Positions 53,677 through 63,785 are shown, counted from the first letter of the stretch. The stretch is 64,000 bases of DNA from Clostridium muellerianum (GCF_012926525.1 NZ_JABBNI010000036.1:62001-126000), one strand, 5' to 3'. The notes: generated from the sequence alone by a model not told the origin. Program-made: numbers and translations.

Positions 53677-54708
53677 ATGTTGTCACCAAAAGAACGTTTA
53701 AATAAGGCTTTTAATGGAGAAAAGGTTGATAGACCACCATGTATTTGTCCTGGAGGCATGATGAATATGGTCACAACAGAGTTAATAGAAGAAGCTCAAA
53801 TAAAGTTTCCTGAAGCACACACTAATGCACAAATGATGGCTGGTTTAGCAGAAGCTGTGTATGAAAGAGGTTGTTTTGAGAATTATGGAGTTCCATTTTG
53901 TATGACCATTGAGGCGGAAAATTTTGGAGCAAAGGTTGATATGGGAACAAGGATTTATGAGCCTCATGTTGTAGAATATGCAATTGATTCTGTTAAGGAA
54001 TGGAAGAAGATTTCTCAAATTAATTTTACAGAAGGAAGAGCAAAGGTAGTTATTGAGGCAATTAAATTATTGAAATCAAAAGGTACTGATGTTCCTATCA
54101 TAGGTAATTTAACTGGACCTATTAGTACAGCAAGTTCTATAATGGAACCTTCTACCTTTTATAAAGAATTAAAAAAGAGCAATAAGGAAGCACATGAATT
54201 TCTTAATTTTGTTACAGATGAATTAATTACATTTGCAAAAAAACAAATAGAAGCAGGTGCTGATATAATAGCTATTTCTGATCCTAGTGGTACAGGTGAA
54301 ATTTTAGGACCAAAATTATTTGAAGAATTTACTGTTAAATATATTAATAAAATTATTGAAGTTGTAAAAAAAGAGAATAAAGGTACAATTGTGCATATAT
54401 GTGGGCAAATGAAGAGGGTGTATTCAGAAGTAAATAAGGTAAAAAGTAATGCCTTAAGTTTTGATTCTATAGTTAACATGAGTGATGCTAGAAAAAATTT
54501 AAAAGATAGAGTGTTAATGGGAAATGTAAGTACTTATACAATTGAGTTTGGGGAACCAAAGAAAATTGAAGAATTAACTGCAAAGTGTGTAAAAGATGGA
54601 TCTAATATTATATCTCCAGCTTGTGGACTTGGAATGAAATCTCCTTTAAAAAATGTGAAAGCAATGCTAGAATATTTATCAAAAGGGGATGGAGATACTA
54701 ATGTCTAA
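53677..54708 (+). CDS. MtaA/MtbA-type corrinoid methyltransferase (paralog 2)
   Basis: 343 aa URO-D family. Zinc ligands His240 and Cys242 in VHICGQM, and Cys316 in PACGLG. The opening LSPKERLNKAFNGEKVDRPP is typical of MtaA. Start ATG 53677 with GTGAGG close upstream. It overlaps the activator gene by 8 nt (54701-54708), so these two are coupled. Confidence 0.88.
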   Translation: MLSPKERLNKAFNGEKVDRPPCICPGGMMNMVTTELIEEAQIKFPEAHTNAQMMAGLAEAVYERGCFENYGVPFCMTIEAENFGAKVDMGTRIYEPHVVEYAIDSVKEWKKISQINFTEGRAKVVIEAIKLLKSKGTDVPIIGNLTGPISTASSIMEPSTFYKELKKSNKEAHEFLNFVTDELITFAKKQIEAGADIIAISDPSGTGEILGPKLFEEFTVKYINKIIEVVKKENKGTIVHICGQMKRVYSEVNKVKSNALSFDSIVNMSDARKNLKDRVLMGNVSTYTIEFGEPKKIEELTAKCVKDGSNIISPACGLGMKSPLKNVKAMLEYLSKGDGDTNV

Positions 54709-56494
54709 GATTTCTATTAAGTCACAGAATAAAAGCTTTGAATATACACCTGATAAAAATTTACTGCAAATTTTACTTGAAAATGATGTTTTTGTAAACA
54801 ATCCTTGTAATGGAAAAGGGTCCTGTGGAAAATGCAAAATTAAACTTTTAGAAGGAAATTTACCTGATATCGGAGAAACAGAAGAGAAGCTTTTAAAAAA
54901 GGAAGAAATTGATTCAGGTATAAGACTTTCTTGCCTTGTAGTACCACAAGGGGATATTGTAATTGAAATTTTACAAAAAGAAGGAAAACATGACATACTT
55001 ACAACAGGTTATACACCTGATTTTGAGTTTAATCCTTTAATTCATAAAGAGGTCTTTGAAATAGAAAAACCTACATTAGAAAATCAAGGTTCTTTTGAAG
55101 AACTTATATGTAAAACATTTGATGTTGAAAAGTTTGATTGGAGATTACTTCAGCAGCATGAATTTATAACTGGAAAAGTTACAGGAGTTTTTAATGGAAG
55201 AGAATTAATTGCAATTGAGTGCGGCGATACCACAGATATTCTCTATGGAGTTGCAGTTGATATTGGAACTACAACTGTTGTAACAGCATTAATTGACATG
55301 AAGACAGGTAAAGAATTAGCTACAGCTTCAATGATTAATGCTCAAAAGAACTTTGGATTGGATGTTTTAACTAGAATAACTTATGAAGTGGAGCATCCTG
55401 AAGATGGAAAAGAAAAACTGCAATATGCAATTGTAAATTCTATTAATGAGATGATTGGAGATATATGCAATAAATCAAAAGTAGATAGAAAAAATATTTA
55501 TGAGATATCTATTGCAGCAAACTGTACAATGATGCATCTTTTGTTAGGGATTGATGCTACATCTATAGGAATGTCTCCATATTCACCAATATTTACAAAG
55601 TCAAAAAATATATTGGCTAAGGATATTGGATTAAAGGCAGCACCAGGTGCTAGATTATATTGTCTACCATCAGTTTCAGCTTATATAGGTGCAGATATTG
55701 TAGCTGGAGCATATGTTTGTCAGCTGCATAAAGCAAAGGAAAATGTTCTTTTTATAGATATTGGAACCAATGGAGAAATTGTTTTATCCAATCATGGAAA
55801 GTTGTTATCATGTTCTTGTGCAGCAGGTCCAGCTTTAGAAGGAATGAATATTAGTTCTGGAATGAGAGCAGCAGAAGGCGCAATTGAGGATGTAAAAATA
55901 ACTGAAAGTGGAGTTGAAGTTCAGGTTATCGGAGATCAAAAGCCAATAGGAATATGTGGAAGTGGTATATTAGCTGTCGTAAAAGAACTGCTTCGTACAG
56001 AACTTGTAAAAAAGGATGGAGCATTTATAAAGAAAGAAAAGTTAGAGGAATCAGATTACAGATATGATATGATTCAATTAGATGGCAGAAAACGACAGTT
56101 TATTTTAGAAAGCAGTCCAGACCAAATACTAATTACACAAGGAGATATTCGCCAAGTGCAATTAGCAAAAGGAGCTATTCTTTCAGGTTTTTATGCTTTA
56201 TTAAAAAAGGCTAATATTGATATGGACAATCTTGATAAAGTCGTTGTAGCAGGACAATTTGGAGCTCACCTATCAGCTGACAGTTTGGTAGGAATAGGAA
56301 TTTTGCCAGAAAAAGTTGAAGATAAGCTATTATATGTAGGAAATTCATCCAAAACAGGTGCATATATGGCTCTTATGTCCGGTAAGGTAAAGGAAGAAAT
56401 TGAACAACTAGCTCATCAAATAGACTATATGGAATTAGGTGCATCTGAAGGTTATGAAAAACTTTTTGCCGCATGCCTTATATTCCCTAGTTAG
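54701..56494 (+). CDS. RACo-type ATP-dependent activator of corrinoid protein
   Basis: 597 aa. The N-terminal 2Fe-2S ferredoxin has C-x5-C-x2-C (NPCNGKGSCGKC) and a later Cys (RLSCLV). A middle and a C-terminal ASKHA ATPase domain follow (VDIGTTTVV, FIDIGTNGEIVL, CAAGPALEGMNIS, GICGSG). It reduces inactive Co(II) corrinoid to Co(I) using ATP and ferredoxin electrons. ATG 54701 preceded by GGAGA. Its presence confirms a working corrinoid methyl-transfer system. Confidence 0.92.
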   Translation: MSKISIKSQNKSFEYTPDKNLLQILLENDVFVNNPCNGKGSCGKCKIKLLEGNLPDIGETEEKLLKKEEIDSGIRLSCLVVPQGDIVIEILQKEGKHDILTTGYTPDFEFNPLIHKEVFEIEKPTLENQGSFEELICKTFDVEKFDWRLLQQHEFITGKVTGVFNGRELIAIECGDTTDILYGVAVDIGTTTVVTALIDMKTGKELATASMINAQKNFGLDVLTRITYEVEHPEDGKEKLQYAIVNSINEMIGDICNKSKVDRKNIYEISIAANCTMMHLLLGIDATSIGMSPYSPIFTKSKNILAKDIGLKAAPGARLYCLPSVSAYIGADIVAGAYVCQLHKAKENVLFIDIGTNGEIVLSNHGKLLSCSCAAGPALEGMNISSGMRAAEGAIEDVKITESGVEVQVIGDQKPIGICGSGILAVVKELLRTELVKKDGAFIKKEKLEESDYRYDMIQLDGRKRQFILESSPDQILITQGDIRQVQLAKGAILSGFYALLKKANIDMDNLDKVVVAGQFGAHLSADSLVGIGILPEKVEDKLLYVGNSSKTGAYMALMSGKVKEEIEQLAHQIDYMELGASEGYEKLFAACLIFPS

Positions 56495-56506
56495 AATATA
56501 AATATA

Positions 56507-56542
56507 AGTTCTCTCAAACTAAAAATTTGGGAGAACTATTTT
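56507..56542 (+). terminator. Terminator of the corrinoid operon
   Basis: AGTTCTCTCAAA pairs with TTTGGGAGAACT (56507-56518 with 56526-56537, one G.T pair), then ATTTTATTT. Confidence 0.8.
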
Positions 56543-56635
56543 ATTTTATGTTATAATGTGGCTAAAGATATAGTAGGATTTAGTGACAAAATATTTTTAG
56601 TTTAGATGTTATGGTAATTATAAGGAGGAGTAAGT

Positions 56636-57373
56636 TTGGTTATAGAAGTTGATAATAATATTTTGGATAAGCTTACTGAAACTGAAAGGATGGTAGTTGA
56701 TTATATTAATTCAAATGAAAGTAATATACCTAATATGTCTATAGTTGATGTAGCAGAAAAATCATTTACTTCACCAGCAACTGTTTCTAGAACTATAAAA
56801 AAGTGTGGATTAGAGGGCTTTTCAGAATTGCGATATAAAATTTCAGCTAAGGAAGACTATAATCATGATTCTAAAAAGGTAAATGAGATATTAGGAAAAT
56901 CTTTAATAGAGGTAACAAAGACAATAGAAAATATTTCGGTAAAGAATGTATTAAAAACTGTTAAGTTGATAAAAGAGTCAAAACGTATATATATTTTAGC
57001 TAGAGGTCTTACAGAACTTGTTGCTCAAGAATTTAATTTAAAACTGCAATTGCTTGGATATAATACATTTTTAATAGTTGATCCTAACATTATGAGGAAG
57101 ATATGTAAAACCTTAAATGAGGATGAGCTTGTAATAGTTTTTTCTTTGAAAATTGGATCTCCAGAAATAGTAGAAGCAGCTGAAAGTGCAATTAAAACAG
57201 GAGCTAAATTGATCACTTGCTGCTGTGTTACAGGCAGCAAATTGGAAGAAATATCAGATATTACATTAATTGGGTACAAGCAATCTAGAACTGCTATAAA
57301 AGAATTTGAAGTTACTTCAAGATTACCACTGTTTATTATATCAAGAGCTATTATAGATTATTTAATAATTTAA
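56636..57373 (+). CDS. RpiR-family (HTH + SIS) transcriptional regulator
   Basis: 245 aa. N-terminal HTH_6 (VDVAEKSFTSPATVSRTIKKCG) and C-terminal SIS sugar-phosphate-binding domain (about residues 95-230). TTG start at 56636 with AAGGAGGAG. Stands between the corrinoid operon and the PTS cluster on the same strand; it most likely senses a sugar phosphate and controls the PTS genes. Confidence 0.9.
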   Translation: MVIEVDNNILDKLTETERMVVDYINSNESNIPNMSIVDVAEKSFTSPATVSRTIKKCGLEGFSELRYKISAKEDYNHDSKKVNEILGKSLIEVTKTIENISVKNVLKTVKLIKESKRIYILARGLTELVAQEFNLKLQLLGYNTFLIVDPNIMRKICKTLNEDELVIVFSLKIGSPEIVEAAESAIKTGAKLITCCCVTGSKLEEISDITLIGYKQSRTAIKEFEVTSRLPLFIISRAIIDYLII

Positions 57374-57379
57374 CTTATA

Positions 57380-57529
57380 ATGGAAAGGTATGTATATAAC
57401 CAAATTAAAAATAAATCAAAGAATGTAAAGATAATTAACAAAGTTAAACCAGATTCAGTAGTATATGATAATTATGAGTACATAGTTAACAGTGATATAG
57501 ATGATAGTGAAGTACCACCAGGAAGATAA
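57380..57529 (+). CDS. Possible 49-aa small protein
   Basis: An ATG frame of 50 codons begins 7 nt after the RpiR stop. The peptide is charged and ends DDSEVPPGR. No good ribosome binding site was seen, but the frame is clean and followed directly by a terminator. Unknown function; may be spurious. Confidence 0.4.
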   Translation: MERYVYNQIKNKSKNVKIINKVKPDSVVYDNYEYIVNSDIDDSEVPPGR

Positions 57530-57540
57530 TCCAAATATAA

Positions 57541-57576
57541 AAAAGAGATTTTCAAATTATTGAAAATCTCTTTTTG
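57541..57576 (+). terminator. Terminator after rpiR
   Basis: AAAAGAGATTTTCA pairs with TGAAAATCTCTTTT (57541-57554 with 57561-57574). A cre-like TGAAAACATTTTCT occurs further on at 57662-57675, possibly a CcpA site for the PTS operon (weak). Confidence 0.75.
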
Positions 57577-57707
57577 GTATTTTCAAAATCATTTATGTGT
57601 ATGCAACACAGATAAAAACTCATCTTATTTATTTAATTGTACAAGAAATGTACGAAAGTTATGAAAACATTTTCTATATATACAAGTTAAAATAGAATTA
57701 TAAATAA

Positions 57708-58589
<882 letters not shown>

Positions 58590-58608
58590 AAAGACAGGTG
58601 GTGAAGAG

Positions 58609-59532
58609 ATGATTTACACATTAACAACAAATCCAGCTATAGACATGAATTGTTATTCAAGCAGCAGTGAACCATTTAAAGTAAATAGAACTAATAATTT
58701 ATCATATTCACCTAATGGCAAGGGGGTAAATGTATCACTAGTTTTAAATCATTATTCTATAGAAAGTAAGGCAATTGGCTTCTTTGGAGGATTTACAGGA
58801 AAGTATATTGTAGATGAGTTAAATAAGAGAAATATATCTACAATACCCTTTTGGATAGAAGAAAATACAAGAATAAATGTGTTTATAACTGTTGAAGGTA
58901 ACAAGGAATTTAAATATGTAAATAAGGGGCCATTTGTTCCAGAAGAAACTCAAAAAGACTTATTAGAATATTTATCATCAAATTTAAAAAAGGAAGACTA
59001 TTTGATAATAAGTGGAAGTTTGCCTCAAAGTATAAAACAGGATTATTATAATGAAATTTTAGATATATGTGCTGAAAAAAATGTAGAAGTTGTATTAGAT
59101 ATTAGTTCTAAAAAATTAAGGGAATTATTAAAATATAAACCATTATTAATTAAACCTAATGATGATGAAGTTAAAGAAATATTTGGGGTTGATTTAAAGG
59201 ATGAAAATGACATAAAGAATGCATTGAAATATATTAATAAGCTTGGTGCAAGAAATATACTTTTAACTTTAGGGGAAAATGGCATGTATTTTTATGATGG
59301 TAAAAAAACTTACTATTGTACTGCACCTAAAATTAAACTTTTAAGCTCTGCATGTGCAGGTGATTCATCATTAGCAGCATTTTTAAGTGAATGGATATTT
59401 GAAGGTGATATTGAAAAAGCACTTAAAAAAGCATCTGCCACAGGAGCAAATGTTGCTGAGTCAAGTGCATTAGGAGACCTTAAGAAGGTATCCACATATA
59501 TGCAAATAATAGATGTTAAGGAGGTAATGTAA
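58609..59532 (+). CDS. PfkB-family 1-phosphofructokinase / tagatose-6-phosphate kinase
   Basis: 307 aa. GKGVNVSLVLNHY near the N-terminus is the FruK/LacC signature; the C-terminal ATP motif reads SACAGDSSLAAF with the catalytic Asp kept. Phosphorylates the PTS product (fructose-1-P or tagatose-6-P). ATG 58609 with GTGGTGAAGAG; overlap with the aldolase stop does not occur. The ribosome binding site of the next gene lies in its last codons. Confidence 0.88.
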   Translation: MIYTLTTNPAIDMNCYSSSSEPFKVNRTNNLSYSPNGKGVNVSLVLNHYSIESKAIGFFGGFTGKYIVDELNKRNISTIPFWIEENTRINVFITVEGNKEFKYVNKGPFVPEETQKDLLEYLSSNLKKEDYLIISGSLPQSIKQDYYNEILDICAEKNVEVVLDISSKKLRELLKYKPLLIKPNDDEVKEIFGVDLKDENDIKNALKYINKLGARNILLTLGENGMYFYDGKKTYYCTAPKIKLLSSACAGDSSLAAFLSEWIFEGDIEKALKKASATGANVAESSALGDLKKVSTYMQIIDVKEVM

Positions 59533-60933
59533 ATGAAAAAAATTGTTGCTGTTACAGGATGTCCTACAGGAATTGCTCATACATTTATGGCAGAAGAGGC
59601 GTTAAAAAAGGCAGCTGAAGAATTAGGTGTGGAAATAAAAGTAGAAACCAACGGTGCAGTTGGAGTTGAACATGAATTAACGGACAAAGATATAGAAGAG
59701 GCAGTTGGAGTAATAGTTGCATCAGATAAGGATGCCAGAGCTGACAGATTTATAGGAAAACCAACTATAGAGACTTCAGTTGTGGATGGAATACGTAAAC
59801 CTAAAGAATTAATTCAGGCTGTACTAGATGGAAAAGTGCCTGTAAAAGGTGGAAAGGCATCAGAAAAATCCAGTACAAAGAAAAGTTCTGATGAAGTTGT
59901 AGGAAAACAATCTTTAACTAGGGATATATATAAGCATTTAATGAATGGTGTTTCTTACATGTTACCATTTGTTGTAGCTGGTGGTGTACTTATAGCAATA
60001 TCATTTTTATGGGGTATATATTCCTTTGATCCAAAATCATCACAATATAATGCTACAGCAGCTATGATTAAGGGAATAGGCGGCCAAGCATTCTCAGTAA
60101 TAGTTCCAATATTTACAGCATATATCGCTAATTCCATTTCTGGAAGGCCAGGTATGGTTGCAGGATTTGTTGGTGGACTTATAGCCAATACTACAGGATC
60201 AGGATTTTTAGGTGGTATTATTGCAGGATTCTTTGCTGGATACTTAATGCTTTACTTTAAAAAGTTATTATCAGGGTTACCAAAACAATTTGAAGGTTTA
60301 AAATCAATATTTATATTGCCGATAATAGGAATATTAATAACTGGTGTATTAATGACTTTACTAGGTGGACCAATAGCAGCTATAAATAAAGGTGCTATGG
60401 GATGGCTGGCATCTCTACAACAAGCAAACCCAATTTTATTAGGAATAGTTATAGGTTGTATGAGCGCGTTTGATTTTGGAGGTCCAGTAAATAAAGCAGC
60501 TTATTTAACAGGTACAATGCTTCTTGCACAGGGAAATTATTACTTCATGGCTGGTGTTTCAGCAGCATGTATAACGCCACCACTTGTAATTGCTTTAGCT
60601 ACAACCTTTTTTAAGAAAAGGTTTGATGAAGAAGAAAGAGCTGCAGGTTTGGTAAACTACATTTTAGGTTGTACTCACATAACGGAAGGAGCAATTCCTT
60701 TTGCAGCTAAAGATCCATTGAGAGTTATTCCAATATTAATGATTGCATCTTCTATATCTGCTGTATTAAGTTACTTAATGAGAATTCAAGTACCAGCTCC
60801 ACATGGTGGATTCTTAATATTACCACTAGTTAGCAGTCCATTATTATGGGTAGGTGCAATATTAGTAGGGTCAGCAGTTGGCGCAGTACTATATGGAACA
60901 TATAGAGGATACGTTCAGAAAAAAGCAAAATAA
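59533..60933 (+). CDS. PTS fructose-type EIIBC
   Basis: 466 aa. The N-terminal IIB domain contains the phospho-Cys in VTGCPTGIAHTFMAEEAL, a linker near residues 105-130, then a membrane IIC domain of about nine helices (HLMNGVSYMLPFVVAGGVLIA, FDFGGPVNKAA, ...GAIPFAAKDPLRV). Imports and phosphorylates a ketohexose. AAGGAGG 8 nt upstream within pfkB. EIIA is a separate gene downstream. Confidence 0.93.
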   Translation: MKKIVAVTGCPTGIAHTFMAEEALKKAAEELGVEIKVETNGAVGVEHELTDKDIEEAVGVIVASDKDARADRFIGKPTIETSVVDGIRKPKELIQAVLDGKVPVKGGKASEKSSTKKSSDEVVGKQSLTRDIYKHLMNGVSYMLPFVVAGGVLIAISFLWGIYSFDPKSSQYNATAAMIKGIGGQAFSVIVPIFTAYIANSISGRPGMVAGFVGGLIANTTGSGFLGGIIAGFFAGYLMLYFKKLLSGLPKQFEGLKSIFILPIIGILITGVLMTLLGGPIAAINKGAMGWLASLQQANPILLGIVIGCMSAFDFGGPVNKAAYLTGTMLLAQGNYYFMAGVSAACITPPLVIALATTFFKKRFDEEERAAGLVNYILGCTHITEGAIPFAAKDPLRVIPILMIASSISAVLSYLMRIQVPAPHGGFLILPLVSSPLLWVGAILVGSAVGAVLYGTYRGYVQKKAK

Positions 60934-61013
60934 TTAGGTTTTATATTGTTATAAAGTATAGTTTAAGAGTAAAATTTAGAACTTATTTGTTATAAAGGGA
61001 TGGATGATGAACT

Positions 61014-61454
61014 ATGGAATTAAATAAATTAATAACAGAAAATACTATAGAATTAAATATAACTGCAAAGGATAAAGAGGATCTCATTGATAAAATGATT
61101 GATGTGTTAGTAAAGGATGGAGTAATACTTGATAGAGATAAATTCAAAGAAGATATTTATCATAGAGAATCCTTAAGCAATACAGGTATAGGCTTTGGAA
61201 TAGCTATACCACATTCTAAATCAACAGCTGTAAAGGAACCAAGGATTGCCTTAGGAGTAATTAAAAATGGTGTTGATTATGATTCAATAGATGGAGAACC
61301 AGTAAATTTAATATTTATGATAGCAGTAAATGATTCACAAAGTGATCTTCATTTACAGGCGTTAGCTAACTTATCAAGAAAATTAATGCATGAAGAATTT
61401 AGAAATAATATACTAAATGCAAAATCAAAATCAGAAATACTAGAGATAATATAA
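61014..61454 (+). CDS. PTS fructose-type EIIA
   Basis: 146 aa. EIIA Fru/Man (PTS_EIIA_2) with active His in GIAIPHSKS (near residue 66). Passes phosphate from HPr to EIIBC. It follows EIIBC after 80 nt, on the same strand, and completes the phosphorelay. GGATGGATG upstream. Confidence 0.93.
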   Translation: MELNKLITENTIELNITAKDKEDLIDKMIDVLVKDGVILDRDKFKEDIYHRESLSNTGIGFGIAIPHSKSTAVKEPRIALGVIKNGVDYDSIDGEPVNLIFMIAVNDSQSDLHLQALANLSRKLMHEEFRNNILNAKSKSEILEII

Positions 61455-61471
61455 TAAGGTGAATTGAAAAT

Positions 61472-61506
61472 AAGACTGTTGTATTGAAAGCAACAGCCTT
61501 ATTTTT
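61472..61506 (+). terminator. Terminator of the PTS operon
   Basis: AAGACTGTTG pairs with CAACAGCCTT (one A.C mismatch), then ATTTTTAT. Confidence 0.7.
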
Positions 61507-61538
61507 ATATTAAGTTGAAATTTTAAGAACAATACTTC

Positions 61539-61576
61539 AAACACTGCATAATTCAAAATTCAATAATGCAGTGTTT
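61539..61576 (-). terminator. Terminator of the flavodoxin operon
   Basis: AAACACTGCAT pairs with ATGCAGTGTTT (61539-61549 with 61566-61576), 12 nt after the flavodoxin stop on the minus strand. Confidence 0.65.
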
Positions 61577-61587
61577 ATAAAAATTAC

Positions 61588-62061
61588 TTATAAACAAGAA
61601 ATCCATTTATTAAGAGTTATTTCGGGCGTCACCATTTTGTCCGTATTAAATTTGATATCAATGGCATTTGTAACAATTGCACTCTTACAAGCCTTTTCAA
61701 TATCCTTTAATGTATGTCCAAGCCATCCTCCATTGGTTGCAAATGGAATTATAGTCTTGCCTGACAAATCATATTCAGATAAAAAAGTTGCAACTGCCGG
61801 TGCATAAGTATACCACCATACAGGAGTACCTATAATAATTGTATTATAGTCTTCCAAATTTACTCTAAGAGGTTTAATTTCCGGTTTAAATCCACGGTCT
61901 ACTTCTTGTTTCCCTTGATCAACTACTGAATTGTAATCACCTGCATAAGGTTTTACTGTTTCAATTTCACAAATATCTGCATCAGTAGCCTTCTGAATCT
62001 GTTCTGCAATTTTCTTCGTATTCTTTGTGTATGAATAATACACAATCAACTTTTTTTCCAT
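61588..62061 (-). CDS. Flavodoxin-like protein
   Basis: 157 aa. FMN phosphate-binding YYSYTKNTKKIAE, then GTPVWWYTYAPAV and ATNGGWLG; of the flavodoxin_4 kind. Possibly an electron carrier or quinone/azo-type reductase. ATG 62061 with GGGAGGA 9-10 nt upstream; the longer frame starts within the next gene. Last gene of the cupin-CMD-flavodoxin operon. Confidence 0.9.
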   Translation of the reverse strand: MEKKLIVYYSYTKNTKKIAEQIQKATDADICEIETVKPYAGDYNSVVDQGKQEVDRGFKPEIKPLRVNLEDYNTIIIGTPVWWYTYAPAVATFLSEYDLSGKTIIPFATNGGWLGHTLKDIEKACKSAIVTNAIDIKFNTDKMVTPEITLNKWISCL

Positions 62062-62066
62062 ATAAT

Positions 62067-62387
62067 CTATTCCTCCCAAACTTCTTTTGCTAGTGAAAAT
62101 GCTGCCCATGCATTTGGCCAGCCCACATAAAATGCTAAATGTGTAATAATTTCAGCAATTTCTTCTGCAGTTACTCCATTATTTTTTGCATTTGTCATAT
62201 GATATTTTAAAGAGTTGTCAAAAATTCCTTTTGTCATTAATGCTGTTACCGTAATTATACTGCGATCTCTAAGTGATAATTTATCCTCCCGTGACCATAC
62301 CTCACCAAATAAAACATCATCATTTAATTCTGCAAATTTAGATGCAAATGTTCCAAGGGCATCTCTTCCTGCTGTTTGTTTTTTCAT
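62067..62387 (-). CDS. Carboxymuconolactone decarboxylase (CMD)-family protein
   Basis: 106 aa, all-helical AhpD-like. LSLRDRSIITVTALMTKG and LAFYVGWPNAWAAF are typical of the CMD family; the CxxC of AhpD is absent. Likely a redox-related small protein of unknown reaction. Starts 28 nt after the cupin gene stop and ends 6 nt before the flavodoxin start. Confidence 0.9.
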   Translation of the reverse strand: MKKQTAGRDALGTFASKFAELNDDVLFGEVWSREDKLSLRDRSIITVTALMTKGIFDNSLKYHMTNAKNNGVTAEEIAEIITHLAFYVGWPNAWAAFSLAKEVWEE

Positions 62388-62414
62388 AAATATCTCCTTT
62401 TTTACTACATAATC

Positions 62415-62837
62415 TTATTTTAATTTTTCATATTCTTCATCTGTCACTGGTTCACACCACTCATTAGAAGCACTTTCTACTGGAACAGATAAGGACAGAT
62501 GTGCAAAAGCCTCATCACATACAGCACCATGCCAATGTTTGATTTCTGGAGCAATATATACCACATCTCCACTCTTTAAAAGCTGTGGTTCTTTACCCAT
62601 CTCCTGATACCAGCCATGACCACCCACACAGATTAATGTTTGTCCAGCACCATGATGAATATGCCAGTTATTACGACAACCTGGTTCAAATGTAACGTTA
62701 CAGATAGTCACTTCATTACTATTCAAAAGACTTAAATAGCTTTTTCCAATGAAATAAGGTGCATAAGTAACATTTTCTTCTCCAAGTAAAAAGTTAGATA
62801 CCTTTTCTAGTTTTTTTCTATCCATTTTTTTCTCCAT
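62415..62837 (-). CDS. Cupin-domain protein
   Basis: 140 aa. Metal cupin motifs NWHIHHGAGQTLICVGG and KHWHGAVCDEAFAHL. Often found with CMD and flavodoxin genes in AraC/MerR-controlled stress operons. First gene of the operon driven by the 19-bp-spacer promoter at 62922-62952. Confidence 0.9.
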   Translation of the reverse strand: MEKKMDRKKLEKVSNFLLGEENVTYAPYFIGKSYLSLLNSNEVTICNVTFEPGCRNNWHIHHGAGQTLICVGGHGWYQEMGKEPQLLKSGDVVYIAPEIKHWHGAVCDEAFAHLSLSVPVESASNEWCEPVTDEEYEKLK

Positions 62838-62921
62838 TTCTTCTTTATATGATTTTTTATTTATTGATCCAAAATATATTTTAGTCTTGCATAAGTTCCT
62901 TTTATATCATATGATAAATAC

Positions 62922-62952
62922 ATTCTAATACCTAAACCTAACTTTAGGTCAA
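62922..62952 (-). promoter_or_regulatory. MerR-type promoter and operator of the cupin operon
   Basis: On the minus strand TTGACC (62952-62947) and TAGAAT (62927-62922) are 19 bp apart, the overlong spacing of MerR-controlled promoters. The spacer holds the dyad ACCTAAA-N6-TTTAGGT (62930-62949). The divergent MerR gene is the probable regulator. Confidence 0.75.
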
Positions 62953-62982
62953 TATTAAATTGAAACTTTTTGGAGGTAATTT

Positions 62983-63429
62983 ATGAATTATTCTATTGGT
63001 GATATTTCAAAAATGTTAGATATATCTATATCAGCCCTACGTTACTATGACAAAGAAGGACTTCTTCCGCTTGTTAATAGAACATCTGGAAATGTTCGTG
63101 TATTTGATGATACTGATGTTGAATGCCTGAAAATGATAGAATGTTTAAAGAATACAGGTATGCCACTTAAGGATATCAAACAGTTTTTTCAGTGGTGTGA
63201 AGAAGGGGATACTACCATTGATCAGCGATATGAACTATTCCTTCGTCAGAGGGAAAAGACTGAAAAGCAAATTTCACTATTACAAAATGCTTTGGATAGA
63301 ATTAATTATAAATGTGAATTTTATAGAATATCGAAAGAAAATGGGACAACAAATGTTCCTGGATTACGTGAAGAACTGGCTATGAAATTTTTAAATAACA
63401 ATGCAGAAAAAGATGTAACTGACAAATAA
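62983..63429 (+). CDS. MerR-family transcriptional regulator
   Basis: 148 aa. N-terminal MerR HTH (SIGDISKMLDISISALRYYDKEGLLP) and a coiled coil dimer helix; no Cys metal cluster typical of MerR/CueR, so more like the AdhR/aldehyde or redox class. GGAGGTAA before the ATG. Divergent from the cupin operon over the dyad-containing promoter. Confidence 0.92.
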   Translation: MNYSIGDISKMLDISISALRYYDKEGLLPLVNRTSGNVRVFDDTDVECLKMIECLKNTGMPLKDIKQFFQWCEEGDTTIDQRYELFLRQREKTEKQISLLQNALDRINYKCEFYRISKENGTTNVPGLREELAMKFLNNNAEKDVTDK

Positions 63430-63473
63430 CAACGTTATTGCAATTAACGGTATACATAAATTTAATTGCAAAT

Positions 63474-63527
63474 ACCTTTACAAACATAGATTTTAAGAAA
63501 ATCTATGTTTGTAAAGGTTATTTTTTT
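63474..63527 (+). terminator. Terminator after the MerR gene
   Basis: Perfect 21-bp stem (63474-63494 with 63498-63518) around a 3-nt loop, then TTATTTTTTT. The rest of 63528-63754 shows no gene. Confidence 0.85.
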
Positions 63528-63754
63528 CGAAGGCTTTATAGCTGTTTTGATTTTAAGTTTTCATGGATTTTCTTTTCAAATATATGCTTATGAGAAATTT
63601 TTTGTTATTCTATTATATTAATTCTGTTAGATTTATGAACAATGTGATTAAGCCCCTCAGGAATATCCTTCATTGGTATTCTACATGAAATGTAAAACTA
63701 ATGTACGAAGGAGAAAAATAGAATTAGTAACTTTAGTTTTTTTGAAATGAAGTA

Positions 63755-63785
63755 TTGACATAAAGTTAACTTTATCCTTTATCAT
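63755..63785 (+). promoter_or_regulatory. MerR-type promoter of the second MerR gene
   Basis: TTGACA (63755-63760) and TATCAT (63780-63785) with a 19-bp spacer that contains the dyad ATAAAGTTAACTTTAT. Suggests autoregulation. Confidence 0.65.
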
